A DNA stretch of 64,000 nucleotides. It comes from Linum tenue (taxonomy: Eukaryota; Streptophyta; Magnoliopsida; Malpighiales; Linaceae). Below, piece after piece: positions 47,701 to 59,712 of the stretch (position 1 is the first letter of the stretch; each line of letters begins with the position of its first letter). The stretch is taken from assembly GCA_946122785.1 (NCBI GenBank), contig CAMGYJ010000005.1, positions 64,802,200 through 64,866,199 on the forward strand, read 5' to 3'. Both the position numbers and the translations under genes were made by a program. The notes under the pieces were generated by a model. It had not been told where the DNA came from. It worked only from the letters and a program-made list of their open reading frames with translations, and did no database searches.

Positions 47701-49900
47701 TGGAGAACTAGCTAATATGAACTATGAGTTTGGATTTTGGATGACAATCATGGTAACTCGTTCCAACCTTACCACACTCACACTATTTCGTCCATTGAGG
47801 ACAATGTCCATTTTAAATTGTGGGGTGGGAATGGTTGATATGCTTACTACTTGCTACATGATTAGTCATTCAAAATTTTAAAAACTTTCTATGCTAAAAT
47901 GGTTATGATATGTGTTTAACATTTTTAAAATGCTATAGATTTTTTCTATCTGATGACTTTTTGTCATCCCCAACAAGTATGATAACTTTTCATCTTACTT
48001 TGAATCAGTGAAATGAGTAACCATCACATAAACTAGGGATGATAGTGTAGTGTCTATGAAAGATGCGATAGTCGATGGGATGTAATGACCATTTGATGTG
48101 TTCCGATACCATGTTAGTTTATCTATTCAAAGATTTCTGATTATGCAATTGAGTCTACTGGGTTTTTTTTTAATCAAAGCGCGAACTGTAACTTCAGAAA
48201 AATGCAAAATCTACCCTTCAACTTATTGTTTCATTCAAAAATTGGCTTGATGTTTTAAAAAATGAAGTGTGGGGTAAGGCCAACGTGTGAGTCATCTTTT
48301 TATTGCACGAAGTTGGGTTTTGGAAGAGATACTAGTTGAGCTTTAGTGGGGAAGTCCTACAAGGTGATGCTAGTTTCTCTCTAGTACAAGTAAAATTTCC
48401 ACCCTGGTTGAATTGATTGTCAACTTAACGATGTATTCTTAAAGACATGGATAGAGCTTCCAACACCCCTTAGCTTCATTGAATCTGATAAGCCCTAGAT
48501 GGGTCTCTTTGATCAGAGTGAGACAGCCAAGGATCAATCAAGATATTGATTCCTTCTCGATTTGAAACAACACAAAAACAGGGTTGATTTTGGGAGGTGG
48601 GGATGGTCAATTTCGTGCAATCTCTCTCAAGGGAGAAGGCTCGAAATAGATAGGTAAAAGCCATGCCACGAACAAGTTGTCTACTTGTCCGATACAAGAC
48701 GAACCACTTGCAACTCAATCAACTCACGAAGCAAACTTGTGAATCGAAAAACTCAAAGTTTCTATTCAATTGATCTTAATCTAACTATTACAATACCAGA
48801 CAAGGCTTTAAATAGAACTAGGTTAAGCTACAAAATCTCAAGGGAAAACCTAAACAAAAGAGAACTCAGTAAACAACTCAAAACAGGCAAAGTAATCCTA
48901 ATCCGCAGAGGATTCGGATTTCGTGGTAAGCAAGGAAGTTCATGCATACTTTCAACGATCTTGCTTGCTTTCGTTGGAAGTCTTTGATGTATCAAATCAA
49001 TCATCCAACTCCACATATCTGTAGTAGATTATACCTACTTTCATGTGGTATAAGCCTCTGGAATCGACTCGCATTCATCCTTCTCGAATTGAGCCCAAAG
49101 TTGGCTTCATGAACTCGGTTTTACACTTAGTCAAATTCTGGCAGTTTCCCGAGTTGAGAAGGCATCTTTATGAGCTTGGGAAGTGACCTTCCTGGCCTCT
49201 CTTTGATCTCCCACGTAGTCCATTGTGTAGAGGGATGCTACAGGTTCAAAACAAGTCTTTAATCTCTCATTTTCATCGAGGCAGTTATAAAAAACAAGCT
49301 TGCAAAGTAAGCTTCCTGAAACAAAATAAACACTTAACCAAATTTGAGGGTTCTTGTTAGTTAGTGATATTGCTTCTTGACCAAGCAATAAAAACTTGTA
49401 GAATTAACCAATTCCGATCATATCAGAACCTCCACACGAGTTGCGGTATAAGAGCTTCTAAGCTCTTGCTCAACCAATAAGGGTAAAGTTCTAAAAGAAC
49501 TCTCCACCACCAAAAAAATCTAAAAGAAAATATAGTTGGTTGCAAGAAGAAAATTCTTAAAAAGTCAGAAAAAGTATGGGTTAGAATAAGGCAAAGTGCT
49601 TAAAGAAGTATCAAGTTGATGGTAGAAAGAATTCAAAGCTTAATTGATTATCAAAAACTTCACCTTCTCATTTTGACACTCTAATGCATGGTTAGTGGTT
49701 GATGCGTGGATTGAGTAGCATCATATTCTTGCATATTGATGTGGTTAGGATTCTCTCGTGCTATTGTTAACTTGTAAGTTGCTTATGATCCACTACCTAA
49801 GATGATGATTGAGTAATGGTTCCCAGGTTTCATTGAGTTGTATGGTTATGAGTAGTGTTTGCTTGGGGACGAGAAAAGTTCAAGTGTGAGTTATTTTTTA
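47701..49900 (+). other. 3' untranslated region of the Athila-like element
   Basis: No gene is seen between the extra ORF and the 3' LTR. Short frames at 48476-49388 on both strands have no recognisable domains. The end GCTTGGGGACGAGAAAAGTT before 49901 fits the polypurine region preceding Athila/Tat 3' LTRs. Confidence 0.5.
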
Positions 49901-51582
49901 TGACACTTTATTTATAGTATTTGTCACTCCCATTCTTCATACATTTTCTTCTTTTATCAATGCATCTTTAGTCCTTTCTCTTGTATTTATTATCTAAATT
50001 ATAACTATTTGATCAATAAGCCTTTAATAGAGTCAGGATGTTTTTTTCTACTCTTTGATGCCTTCTTGGTATGCTTTTAATCAATGTTATTAAAACCGAA
50101 CCGGAGAACCGATATTACGAACGACTTGCACTTTAATGGTCAAATCGGTATTAAACCGTTTATAAACCGCCAATGAACCAATGCTTTAAAAAAGAATATT
50201 ATAAATGGAACACATATAAATTCAAAATAAAATAAACTACTCTCGACATATTGTTAAATTCAAACAAATTCTAATATTATTCTTCCTTCAAATAAAAAGA
50301 AATTTCTTTAATTAAAAAATAAAAGAAAAAAGGAGAAAAAGAGTCAAATTAGGGTTAGATTTATTTATTACTCATTCAGCCATTCTCCTTGACCTTTTCC
50401 CTTCATTTCCCTTTCATTGTGTTGCCATCATCAACCCGCCTCCTCCCATCTCTCTCATCCCAACATATCAGAATCCATTTCTCTCTCATACAGTTTTTAT
50501 CTTCCTTCTCTCACTATGTGTCCTTCCATTCCCCATTCTTCCCATCTATTTCCTTTCTCTATATTCTTCAGTCTTAGACAACAGGGAAGCATGGAAAGAA
50601 CCCAGGTGAAAGGTAATGAAGAGACCGACATGGGCGCCGAGAAGAGAACAAAGCGTCTTTCCCCCCGTCCCCCAATTTTCTCGCTTGGTAGAATTGGGTC
50701 GGGTGTGCGACTCCTCCGGTTCGAATGATTAACCTTTCAGACAGGTTTACAACCGTTTGGGTCTCACATGACGGCCACAACTGGCTTCTAAGCTGGGCTT
50801 GTGCTCGGTTGGCGGTTTTACCTGTCAAACTGACCGACTCAGCTCGGCTTTTAACAACGGTGCTTTTAATGGTTTTCGAGGTACAAAGCAGATTAAGGAA
50901 TCTTAGATCAAGATTGGAGAACTCTAGAGGATCAAATGAGCTATGAAGAGAAGTATTTGGATTTTTCATGATAAAGACGAGGTTCAATGATACAGAAGCC
51001 TACTATTAACCAAAAGTAGAGCCAAGGATAAACCCAACGGAGAAAGACTCAGCCCAAGTAGAAGTGGAAACCAATTGCGATCCAACAACTAGACCAACCG
51101 CTACCCATTAAGACTTGGTCAAAACGCAATCAAATTTTCAAGAGAGTATGTGTATGGGCCAAGAAGACCAGCCCAAGAATAAAAGAGGCAGCGGTCCCAA
51201 TCGCCGCCTAGCAGCCGCCAAGAGACCCAAGCCCAAAATCATATCTTTAGGCCATGATTTCGGTCCTAAGTCAAATAAACCTTGTCCTAATTTATTTAGG
51301 ATGGTTTTGGTCGAGTTTTACCGCTATAAATAGAGGGCTAGACTCATTAGTTCAGTAGGCTGCACAACTACATTCAACTTCTGTATACTCTGCTCAATTA
51401 AGAGTTTAGCTTTCGTAGGAGAGGGTGCAGCTAGAGATTCTTTCATCATCGATGGTGGTACCATCCTTCTCTTCTATGTGCTAGTTCAAAATTTATTGCA
51501 TGATAATGTGAACTCGTTTATCGTTATATTGATGCTATTATTTCATATTATACTTGTGTTGATGCTTGTGATTTTTTATGCT
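49901..51582 (+). repeat. 3' LTR of the Athila-like element, interrupted and truncated
   Basis: It begins TGACACTTTATTTATAG and follows the 5' LTR closely through TTTGATCA..AGCCTTTAATAGA. It is split by a hAT element at 50080-50861, resumes at GGTTTTCGAGGTACAAAGCAG, and ends abruptly near 51582, where the 5' copy continues for about 700 bp more. Beyond that lies a copia fragment. Confidence 0.85.
50080..50861. mobile_element. hAT-like insertion in the Athila-like 3' LTR, about 782 bp
   Basis: The target text TGCTTTTAAT occurs on both sides (50071-50080 and 50861-50870), which includes an 8-bp TSD GCTTTTAA, and the 5' LTR shows the uninterrupted state. The ends CAATGTTATTAAAACCGAAC and GCTCGGCTTTTAACAACGG are inverted with mismatches. 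The interior has no transposase. The exact edge is ambiguous by one or two bases because the duplication is longer than eight. Confidence 0.85.
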
Positions 51583-54500
51583 ATGATTTCACAGACAACA
51601 GTCCATATATTCATGAGTTAGACTGGTGTATTGATGGAGTATGGTATACTCCTAGTTAGATATCACTATCTAGACCATGAATTAAATCGAGTTTGGGCCA
51701 TGATCTATACCATAAATTTTAATGGATAAATCCCATGACCCGATTCTCTAGACCCAAACCTGAAGTTCAATTTAATACAAAATAATGATTGACTGTTGAG
51801 AAAGGTCAGAGCTCATCGAAGTACATCTAACGACCAGATCACCTGAAGTATCCAGTCATTACCATATATATACAAATAGGTTGTCACAACATCCATTAGA
51901 CCGTAGATCTAGTCCTTCTCGAAATGTCAAACTAATCAAGTATCCAAAAGTAATTGCATCCACCATAGGGAAGTATGTCTCCTCATAACAAACACCAATC
52001 CCTGCCAAAATCCTTGTACGACAAGACATGCTTAATATCTCATTACTTCACTTTTGTCATTTATATTTTGCACAAAAAATCATTTGTATCCCATTGGCTT
52101 TACATTTTCTTATGCAAGGACTACAAGTCCAAAAAACTCACTTTGAAAAGCGAGTTCAATTCTGCCGCAATAGCATCTTTCCACTTTGGCCAATCATCTC
52201 ATGAATTGCATTCATCAACAGATTTTAGTTCATCATCCTCATTTTCATTTATCACATTCAACGCTACAACATAAACAAAAACATCATCGACGATTACTTC
52301 ATTGATTTCCAACGTTTTCCATCCAAGACATAATTGATTGAGATCTCTTCATTATCAAAACTTTCAAGTACCTGGTGTTCTTTGGGAACTACACTCTTAG
52401 TTATGCTTGGAACCCTTCTTGAGATTTCATTGATCTACCATGCTTCATTCGTGGTTAGATTTATTTGCGATTTAGAATTGTCTAACAAGGACATCAAATT
52501 TCACTGGAGCATTTACATCATGTATGTGTGAATTTATAACTCTTTTCTGGTTAGTAAAAGTATAAGGCAATTGGTTTGGTAAACTTTTTAAATGAATTAT
52601 ATTTTGAACTTCCCTTTCACATTGTCTAGTACGAGGATCAAGATGAGATAATGATAATTCATTCCAAAAAATATCACTTCCTAGTTGTTTGTTCTCATCG
52701 CTAATGTTGGATAATTTGATTATTCAAAATAACAATCAGCAAAACGAGCAGTAAATAATTATTCAGTCAACCATTCTAAGTATTTAATGATTGACGAGGA
52801 CTCATATCCAACAAAATTTCTCAACCTACTTTGAGAACCCACCTTAACACGTTGTGTTGGAGCAGTAGCGACCTAGATGACACACCCACATATTTTCAAA
52901 CGAAATATTAGGTTCCTGAACAAAAACCATTTGTAATGAGGAATAATCATGATAACTGGTTGGCTTAATGCAAATTGACTTGCCGCATGCAATATAGCAT
53001 GTCCCCAACAAGAAATTAGCTAGCTTGTTTTCATAAGTAATGGCCTTGCAATTAGTTGCAAATGCTTGATAAAGTATTCTGCAATACCATTTTGTGTAAG
53101 AACATGTACTACAAGATGTTCAACATCAATCCCGATTGACATACATTATCAAGAAAATACGTCTAGAAAATACGTATACAAGTAAGCACACATGTGACCA
53201 CCTAGTTGATGCATCAACTAAAACCAAGAAAAACCTAAATGGTCCACATGGTGGGCGAATTAGCTTGCAGATATCACCCTACATACATTCTAAAAATATA
53301 AGAGATTCAATCCTTACTTTTTCATGTAAGCACATGATACATCTTTAAACTGATAAATTTTGTGACCTTTCATTAGATGTCCACATGTATTTGCAATGAT
53401 TTTTCGCATCGTAACTGATCTGGGATGGCCTAACCGATCATGCCAAACTATAAAGTTATCGAGATTTGTAAACTTCTGGTTTACCACTGCATATGTTTCG
53501 ATTGTACTAACAAACGTATAGTACAATCCAGAAGAAATAGTAGGCAAGTTCTCTATATTACTTACCAGATACCATATTTGTTATCATAACATATTCTTTG
53601 TTCTCCAATTCATTTGTCTCAAACTCTTAATATGATATCTATTTCAGCGAATATCTTAGTAACCCAATATTCATACAAGACTTGGAAGACTATAAAGCTT
53701 CGTCGATATATAATTTGGTTCCTCTATGTAACAATACACTAGCTCTTTCGCAACCTTCAATTAAATTTGTATTTCCATATATGGTACTAACATTTGCTTC
53801 TCGCATTTCAAGATAAGAAAAATATTTCTTATCATTCCATATTGTATGTGCCAATGCACTATCGAATCCTTTTATTGAACCTTGTTCACGATCGAACGTA
53901 AAGATATGTTCAGGATAAATCTTTCTCTTCTTAATAGATCTTACAACCCCTTATTCTTTTGTACCAGCCTAGTCTTTTTTTTTTTTATTAACCTACCACT
54001 ATAATCCTCATGATCAAGCTCCCATACCATCGCCTTTTTTTGTAACATTCACTTTCACATTTTTTTTGTTTTCATTTCCTAAACTAGATTTTAAGACACG
54101 CATCATGATTTTTTTTATTTTGATGCTAAGAATGAGATTATTCACTCTTCACAAAAGATAGAAAATTAATTAATATAAAAAAATCAAATAAATAAAGAAA
54201 TAACGACATGAATAAAATAGATGAAATGAAATCGTTATATATTAAAGGATTATAATGAGGAAAGTTTCATTAAAGTGACACCTTAATGGAGGGAAACACA
54301 TAGAAAGAAATGACAAAGAAAGAGAAATTTAAAATGAAAAATCTAAATTTGCCACTTGCAAACAAAGTGACAAAGAAATAGAAATTTCAAATGTAAATCC
54401 TATACCTTTTCCCTTTTAGTGATTCTTGATAGAGAATAGAGATCAACCAACTGTTTTGACATAATGACAATTTCCACCACAACGATAACACACTTTTCAA

Positions 54501-55190
54501 CGTGTTTTTTTATAAGGGTGATATAGATTTCATTTTTGTTATTAAGGTACTACTTAGGGGATTCAAACCTAAGACCTTCAGGTTCTAGGCTAGTGATATT
54601 ACCACTAAGCCAAACCCTTGTTCGTCGTTTCAACGTGTTATTTACCATTAACACTTTGTTTCATTCCTCTTCTACCATCATTTTCCCACTTCTGGGGGGA
54701 AATGAGATTTTGGAACTTTTACCACGACCATTACTACAGCCATGATCTCCGCCACAGCCTCGAGCATGACCATGAACACGTCCTTGTCTAGGCCTATGTA
54801 TTTGCCCAAAGAATATTGGGTGAACTTCGCGATTCGCTGCTAGGAATGGGGTGGCACCAGTAGGACGAGACTGGTGATTGTTCATAAAAAACTTATTATT
54901 TTGTTCAGCCACAAGAAGACAAGAAATCAGTTCGGAATATTTTGTGAAACCTTTTTCACAGTGTTGTTGTTGTAGGTGCACATTAGATGCATGAAAAGTG
55001 AAGAATGTTTTTTCCAACATATCTTCATCTGTTATATTTTCTCTAAATAACAGTAGTTTTGAGGTTATTTTATATAGCTCTAAATTATAATCACTCACAG
55101 ATTTGAAATCTTTTAATCTTAAGTGCATCCAAGAATAATGAGTCTTAGGAAGAATCAAAGTTTTTTTGGTGGTCATGTCGCTCTTTTAAG
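51583..55190 (-). mobile_element. Ty1/copia fragment with UBN2-type gag, minus strand
   Basis: The minus-strand gag 55176-54661 reads HYSWMHLRLKDFKSVSDYNL, EKTFFTFHASNVHLQQQ, then NHQSRPTGATPF, a UBN2-type copia gag. A zinc-knuckle-like CYRCGGNCHY lies near 54490. Pre-integrase text (WHDRLGHPRSVTMRKII) is in 53547-53314, and reverse transcriptase (KWKDAIAAELNS, then SLWW/MDVV) lies near 52200-51650, all with stops. The fragment ends within reverse transcriptase at about 51583. No LTR was identified at either side. Confidence 0.8.
54507..54627 (-). mobile_element. tRNA-derived SINE, 121 bp, exact 12-bp TSD
   Basis: On the minus strand an A box (TGGCTTAGTGG, complement of 54602-54612) and a B box (GGTTTGAATCC, complement of 54559-54569) lie at tRNA-like spacing. 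The 3' tail is A-rich (TATAAAAA). The 12-bp duplication TTTCAACGTGTT flanks it exactly (54495-54506 and 54628-54639). It interrupts the copia gag right at its zinc-knuckle region. Confidence 0.9.
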
Positions 55191-55418
55191 CTAGTCCAAA
55201 GAATAAGTAGATCTTTTATAGTAAGATACTTGATTACACGTAGAAATGTCTATTCTAGACCCTTATCTTTATGATTCAAAGTGCATATATTTCATATCAT
55301 TATCGTCATAATACCTTGAAATTGTGCTATGATTGCTTTAAGTGTGTTTAGCAACCCTAGGACTGCTTTCATATGATTGATACGCTTTTGGTAGCGTTTT
55401 ATGCGTTTTCAGGTCAAA

Positions 55419-57869
55419 TGTTACGAGACACAGAATTGAAGAATTCTTGACTCGTAACAATTGGTATCAGAGCCTGGTTGCTCAACACCAGAGTCCAGGT
55501 ATTCGAGTTCGTCACCACACACCGCCGGTCATCATCGCTTTCACCATCACCATCATCATCGCACAACTCTTGATTACCACAGCAAAAACAGCATGGGGAA
55601 AATGAGGGCTACATCGAGCTCTGAGGAGTTCAACGAGGGTGCTCTACACGGCCGCCTAACAGCTATGGAGGAGCGATTTGCCGATTATGATACACGAATG
55701 GTGGCGGTGGACGAACAACTCCAGGGTCTTAACAACAAAATCAACAAATCCGCTCGTCAGGTTGAGGAGAACATGGCCACCGGTCAGGCCTCCATCGATA
55801 ATCGATTTTGCAAAATCAAAACTCTACTTCAGCAGATTTCCGGCTGGCTGGATGTGGCGTTGAAGCAAAAGACGTCGAGAGAGGAGACTCTGCATCGAGC
55901 GAAGGCTGGCGAGAAACTTGAAGGGGTACAGGTTGAGGAAGAGGAGCAAGATTCCGTTCCGCAGGGTATGGTCATGGTCGACGAAACAACGCTTGATGTG
56001 GGCGATATTCATGGAGGTGGCAGAGGGAATATGGGTGCCAATCGACCGGGGCTCGGGATGATACCAGCCACCGTGGCGAGCGGGCAGGAATGGGGAGCGC
56101 TGGCGATGACGTCCACTGGTGGCAGCGGCAGCTCGGGTCGAGCAGGCAAGGGAGTTTTACCGGGGGTTGGTAGTGGGGCGGTGCCCCCATTGACAGGAAG
56201 GGGCTTGCCCCATTAACCCAATGCAAGCGGGTCCATCTACGCAGGAGGAGGCGTGGGTCGAATATGGCAATGGAAGGAATCAGGCCGCGACCGTGCGTGC
56301 CATGGACTCCGGGTCCGGAACCTCTAGGCTGGCGCACGGGCTGGCATGGCGGGGCCGCGTGGCCAGGAGGAGGACGGGGCAGTCCGAGTGGAGCAGGCCA
56401 AGGCGAGGCATATCGGCCGACTGGGTCCAGCAATTATGGCCCGTCGGGTGGACCTCATATGAATTTCAATACAGGGCCGGGATTTAAGCCGAACTACGAC
56501 TCGACAGGAGGGCCCGGTATGGGAAGCGGGTCGGGCAGCAGCATAGGTGCACAGGGAATGGGCGGAGGAGTGGTTAGCCCGGGAGGTTGGGTTGACTTGG
56601 GCGGCGGAATGAACCGGATTGATGATCAGGTCAGCCTCTTCCGACCTAAAACCGCACAACTCGAGTTCCCAAGGTATAATGGTGGGGAAGATCCGTCAGG
56701 CTGGTTCGCACGGATAGAGCAATTCTTTAAGTTCCAAGAGACGCCAGAAGATCATAAGGTACCATTAGCATCGTTTCATCTGGAAGGAGACGCAAACTAG
56801 TGGTGGCAATGGCTAGATCGTACCTACATAACCTCTGGGTTGCCCATGACTTGGCCACGATTCCTGGAGGAACTATGGGCTCGATTTGGGCCATCTAATG
56901 GGCCTTCATGTCACGAGGCCCTCGCAAAAATAAAACAAACCGACTCCTTGAATGACTATCTCCTAACATTTGAGAAGCTGGGGAATCGTTGCTATGGCTG
57001 GACCGAAGAAGCTTTGGTGGGGTCATTTATTGGTGGGCTCAAGTCAGAGATTTTTGACGCTATTCGGATGTTTAAACCAGAAATGGTGCGCGAAGCCATT
57101 CGCTAGCCAAAGTGAAGAACGAAGAGTTGTCCAAGCAGCGAGGGGGGACCAGAAGTCTGCCGCGTGCACAGGTCGAGTCGCGAACTGATTCCGCACCACT
57201 TCCGCCGCGGACCGCGCCACTACCCCGTAATCTCACCAGTCGAAGGATGTCACCAGAGGAGGTTAACCGACGAAGAGCGCAAGGGTTATGTTTCCACTGC
57301 GATGAGCGCTTCACCATAGGACATCGTTGTGCCAACCTTAATGTGCTTCTCATGGTGGGACCGTGCAAGGAGGGGGAAGATGGTCGCTTCATCTACGAGG
57401 ATGACCAACCTTGAGGGCAAGGTTGCGCTTAAGGGGGGAGGATTGTTACGAGACGAGCTATCGTAATAATTTGGGCATTTTCTGAGCTCATCTATTTTAG
57501 TAGTTTATTAATTATTAAGTGTTTAGTTGTTAATTGGGATATTATTATTATTATTATTATTATTGTTTCCTAGTCTTAGTAGGATTTGTGTTGTCTTTTG
57601 GTATTTGTTTAGGATTTGGTTGTGGTGTCCTTGTAGGAGAAGGTTACGTATTATGGGTAGGAATAGGGAAAAGTGGACCGAAACCATAAGGAAGAAGGAG
57701 AGGATTCTGTGCCTATAAATATGTAATGTCTCATTCGTTTAATGGTATGAAGAAGATTGGAACCCAAATCTAGTTTATTGTCTTTCGTTTATCGCGTTTT
57801 ATCGTAGTTTGTAGTTTTGTCGCAAGGAGGTTACAAGTCAAGAATTCTTCAATTATGTGTCTCGTAACA
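55419..57869 (+). mobile_element. Gag-only LTR element (TR-GAG type) with a 41-bp 5' LTR
   Basis: The exact 5-bp TSD TCAAA lies at 55414-55418 and 57870-57874. The 3' LTR is 57444-57869 (426 bp, TGTTACGAGAC...GTCTCGTAACA) with a TATA box at 57714-57721. The 5' LTR is only 55419-55459, with correct TG...CA ends but an inverted core. The primer site TGGTATCAGAGC (55462-55473) and polypurine tract AAGGGGGGAGGA (57431-57442) are in place. Between them lies only gag, with a TAA at 56214-56216, a TAG at 56798 and frame changes, so it cannot make an intact Gag. With almost no 5' LTR promoter it should be silent. Confidence 0.9.
55461..57414 (+). pseudogene. Gag of the gag-only element, broken
   Basis: The first frame (55461-56216) has a His-rich stretch and a helical segment (EERFADYDTRMVAVDEQLQG), then a Gly-rich linker. 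The gag core continues in another frame to 56800 (TAQLEFPRYNGGEDPSGWF, ARIEQFFKFQETPEDHKV), is cut by TAG at 56798, and resumes at 56840-57106 (ELWARFGPSNGPSC, VGSFIGGLKSEIFDAIRMF). A zinc knuckle (LCFHCDERFTIGHRC) lies in 57112-57414, which ends FIYEDDQP shortly before the polypurine tract. Gag would package the RNA of an element that borrows reverse transcriptase and integrase from autonomous gypsy relatives. Confidence 0.85.
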
Positions 57870-58489
57870 TCAAAGCATACTAGTGGACCGCTTGACTGCC
57901 GTAGGTGACATTGAGATCTCGTTGCTGGAGACTAGATTGGAAGAGAGGACGACTTAAAGAAACAATGCCAAAAATGGCGCCCCAAGGTGTGAAACAACGC
58001 CCTAGCCGCCGTTTTGTGGAGATCAACTACATCGTTAGAAAGTCATCCTAAAGCATCCTGATTCGCTGGCCAAATCTTTAGAGGCTTCTGATTGGCTGGG
58101 TGACGCTAGAGCTACGATTTTCTTCTAAGAAAGCCTAATCAAAGGCCTATAAATTTCTAGAGATAGAAAACATGAGAAAGAGATAAGAGGTCAAGGTGGA
58201 TCAATTTTGTTATGCAGACATAGCAACCCTCCTGATTAGAACGAGACCAACCTCCTAGGGAGAAACAACGGCCTTGGGCCCATTTTCTCTATCGATGGTG
58301 CCATTTCTGTGGCCATTTCTGGGGTCTTTATTTCAATTGATGAACACCACGGAACCCCTCCTCATGGTTGGCTAAGTTCCTTAATACCGTAGGTAGGGGT
58401 TCTAACCATGTAAAATCGATGTTTGGTTTATTTCGATCATGTTTATTTCATACGCCTTGATGTTTGATTTCCTTTATTTCGTTATTTGT

Positions 58490-59712
58490 CTATTAGAATG
58501 AGAGCACAGTCGACCTTGCACTCCTTTGAGGGACAGGATTGCAATCCTACTACTCGAATGAGACTAGAAATAACAGTACTACTCGATCGAGCGTCATTCC
58601 ATTGAACGGCGTGACGCCTCAAGGGAGAAATTCAAAGTGTCCTTGTCACCAATTAGTTCGGCTAAATGCTTCGACACAAGGTGGAATCTAACAAAATAAG
58701 AAATCGGCAGCTCACATGTTGCCAAATATGCGAGTTTGCCTAGCCGAGTATGTTGGCATGTTTACTTGGCTACATCGTTATAACGTATATCGATGTTCAA
58801 GAAAAATAAGTGTGCCAGGTTATGACATGACACGTACAAGGGAGATTGTGGCCTTGAGTGCGCAGTAAGTGGATTCTCTTAAAACCGACAAGACATGACC
58901 TGGATCGTGACAAGGATACATGGTTAGGAAACCTAGGGGGAACTTGCTTATGCAACACCTTTCTTCTCCAATCTTGCACTCCTTCGATGTGCAAGGATCA
59001 AAATCCAAGTCGCTTAGTATGAGACTAGAGATAGCAGTCCTACTCGATTGAATGTCATTCAATCGAACTGCATGACGCCTCAAGGGAAAAATCCGAAGGG
59101 TCCTTATCTCCCATTAGTTTGGGTAAATACTTCGACGCAAGGTGGGATCTACCAAATAAGATGGAAACTTGTATTTTCCTAAATATTAAGTTGTGATCCA
59201 CAGCTGTAGAAAACGCGCTTATGCGAGTTCGCCTAGCCGGGTATATTGGCATGTTTACTCTCCTACGTCATTCGAACATATACCACTGTTCATCAACAAT
59301 ATGCGCGCCAGGTTGTAAGACGTGACACATACAAATTGGGAGATTGTGCCCTTGAGTGCAGTGTCGGAAGGAGGTGAGGAGGAGAGGGGTCCTAGGACCC
59401 CACTTGGCAAAAATTGAACAACAAAATTTTTTAGATACATCGGGTTTAGTACGATCTTTTAAGTTTAGGACCCCATATCCTCGACGATGTTAGCTTACCA
59501 AGGACCCCAATCTACTCAAAATTTAGTAGATACACAGACTTTAGTGTTAGTAAAATTTTAAGGACCCTAGTGAACTCAAAGTCTGGCTACACCACTTCTT
59601 GAGTGTGGTACGCAGATTCTCTTAAGGCTGACAAGACATGACCTCGATCGTGACAAGGATACATGGTTAGGGGAACTTGTCTATACAACGCCTTCTTTCT
59701 CTGATTTCTCAC
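58490..59712. repeat. Diverged tandem duplication of about 480 bp
   Basis: Copy one (about 58515-58980) and copy two (about 58974-59712) share GACGCCTCAAGGGA, AAGGTGG(A/G)ATCTA, TATTGGCATGTTTACT-like text, AAGACATGACCT and GATCGTGACAAGGATACATGGTTAGG. Copy two is longer only because of the 239-bp insertion at 59359. No coding sequence is visible; it may be an untranslated part of the surrounding retroelement. Confidence 0.8.
59359..59597. mobile_element. hAT-type MITE, 239 bp, exact 8-bp TSD
   Basis: The exact duplication CTTGAGTG flanks it (59351-59358 and 59598-59605), and the first copy of the host duplication lacks the insertion. The ends CAGTGTCGGAAGGAGG and CTGGCTACACCACTT resemble the plant CAGTGGCGGAGCCAGG family in mutated form. 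The interior is AT-rich without a gene. Confidence 0.85.

Larger units (their letters stand above)
35812..51582 (+). mobile_element. Athila-like Ty3/gypsy element with large LTRs, degenerate
   Basis: Two LTRs share long blocks (GAGCTATGAAGAGAAGTAT, CTATAAATAGAGGGCTAGAC, GGCTGCACAACTACATTCAA): about 35812-37408 and 49901-51582. The primer site at 37412-37429 (TGGCACCGTTGTCGGGGA) fits tRNA-Asp, as in Athila/Tat elements. The 3' LTR is preceded by GCTTGGGGACGAGAAAAGTT, and its own 3' end is cut off by a copia fragment. Coding remains are gag, a protease-like block and a later ORF. No reverse transcriptase or integrase is recognisable, so it is a dead or non-autonomous member. It holds a gag-only element (39244-43831) and a hAT insertion in the 3' LTR. 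Confidence 0.88.
55260..58480 (+). mobile_element. Gypsy-type LTR-like sequence split by a gag-only element
   Basis: The flanks 55260-55418 and 57870-58480 join through TTTCAGGTCAAA into one stretch resembling a Tat/Athila LTR: TTGATACGCTTTTGGTAGCG at the left, and a TATA-like GCCTATAAATTTCTAGAG (about 58149) with a leader at the right. No primer site or gene was found, so its ends and class are uncertain. Confidence 0.4.

Noticed and set aside
50389..50987. Frames of 62-137 codons inside the hAT-like insertion
   Set aside because: They are pyrimidine-rich low complexity or antisense, within a non-autonomous element, and share no transposase motif.
55540..55562. Polyhistidine tract as a metal-binding tag or cloning trace
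   Set aside because: It is a CAC/CAT repeat in a decayed gag with normal plant transposon context; nothing suggests a vector.
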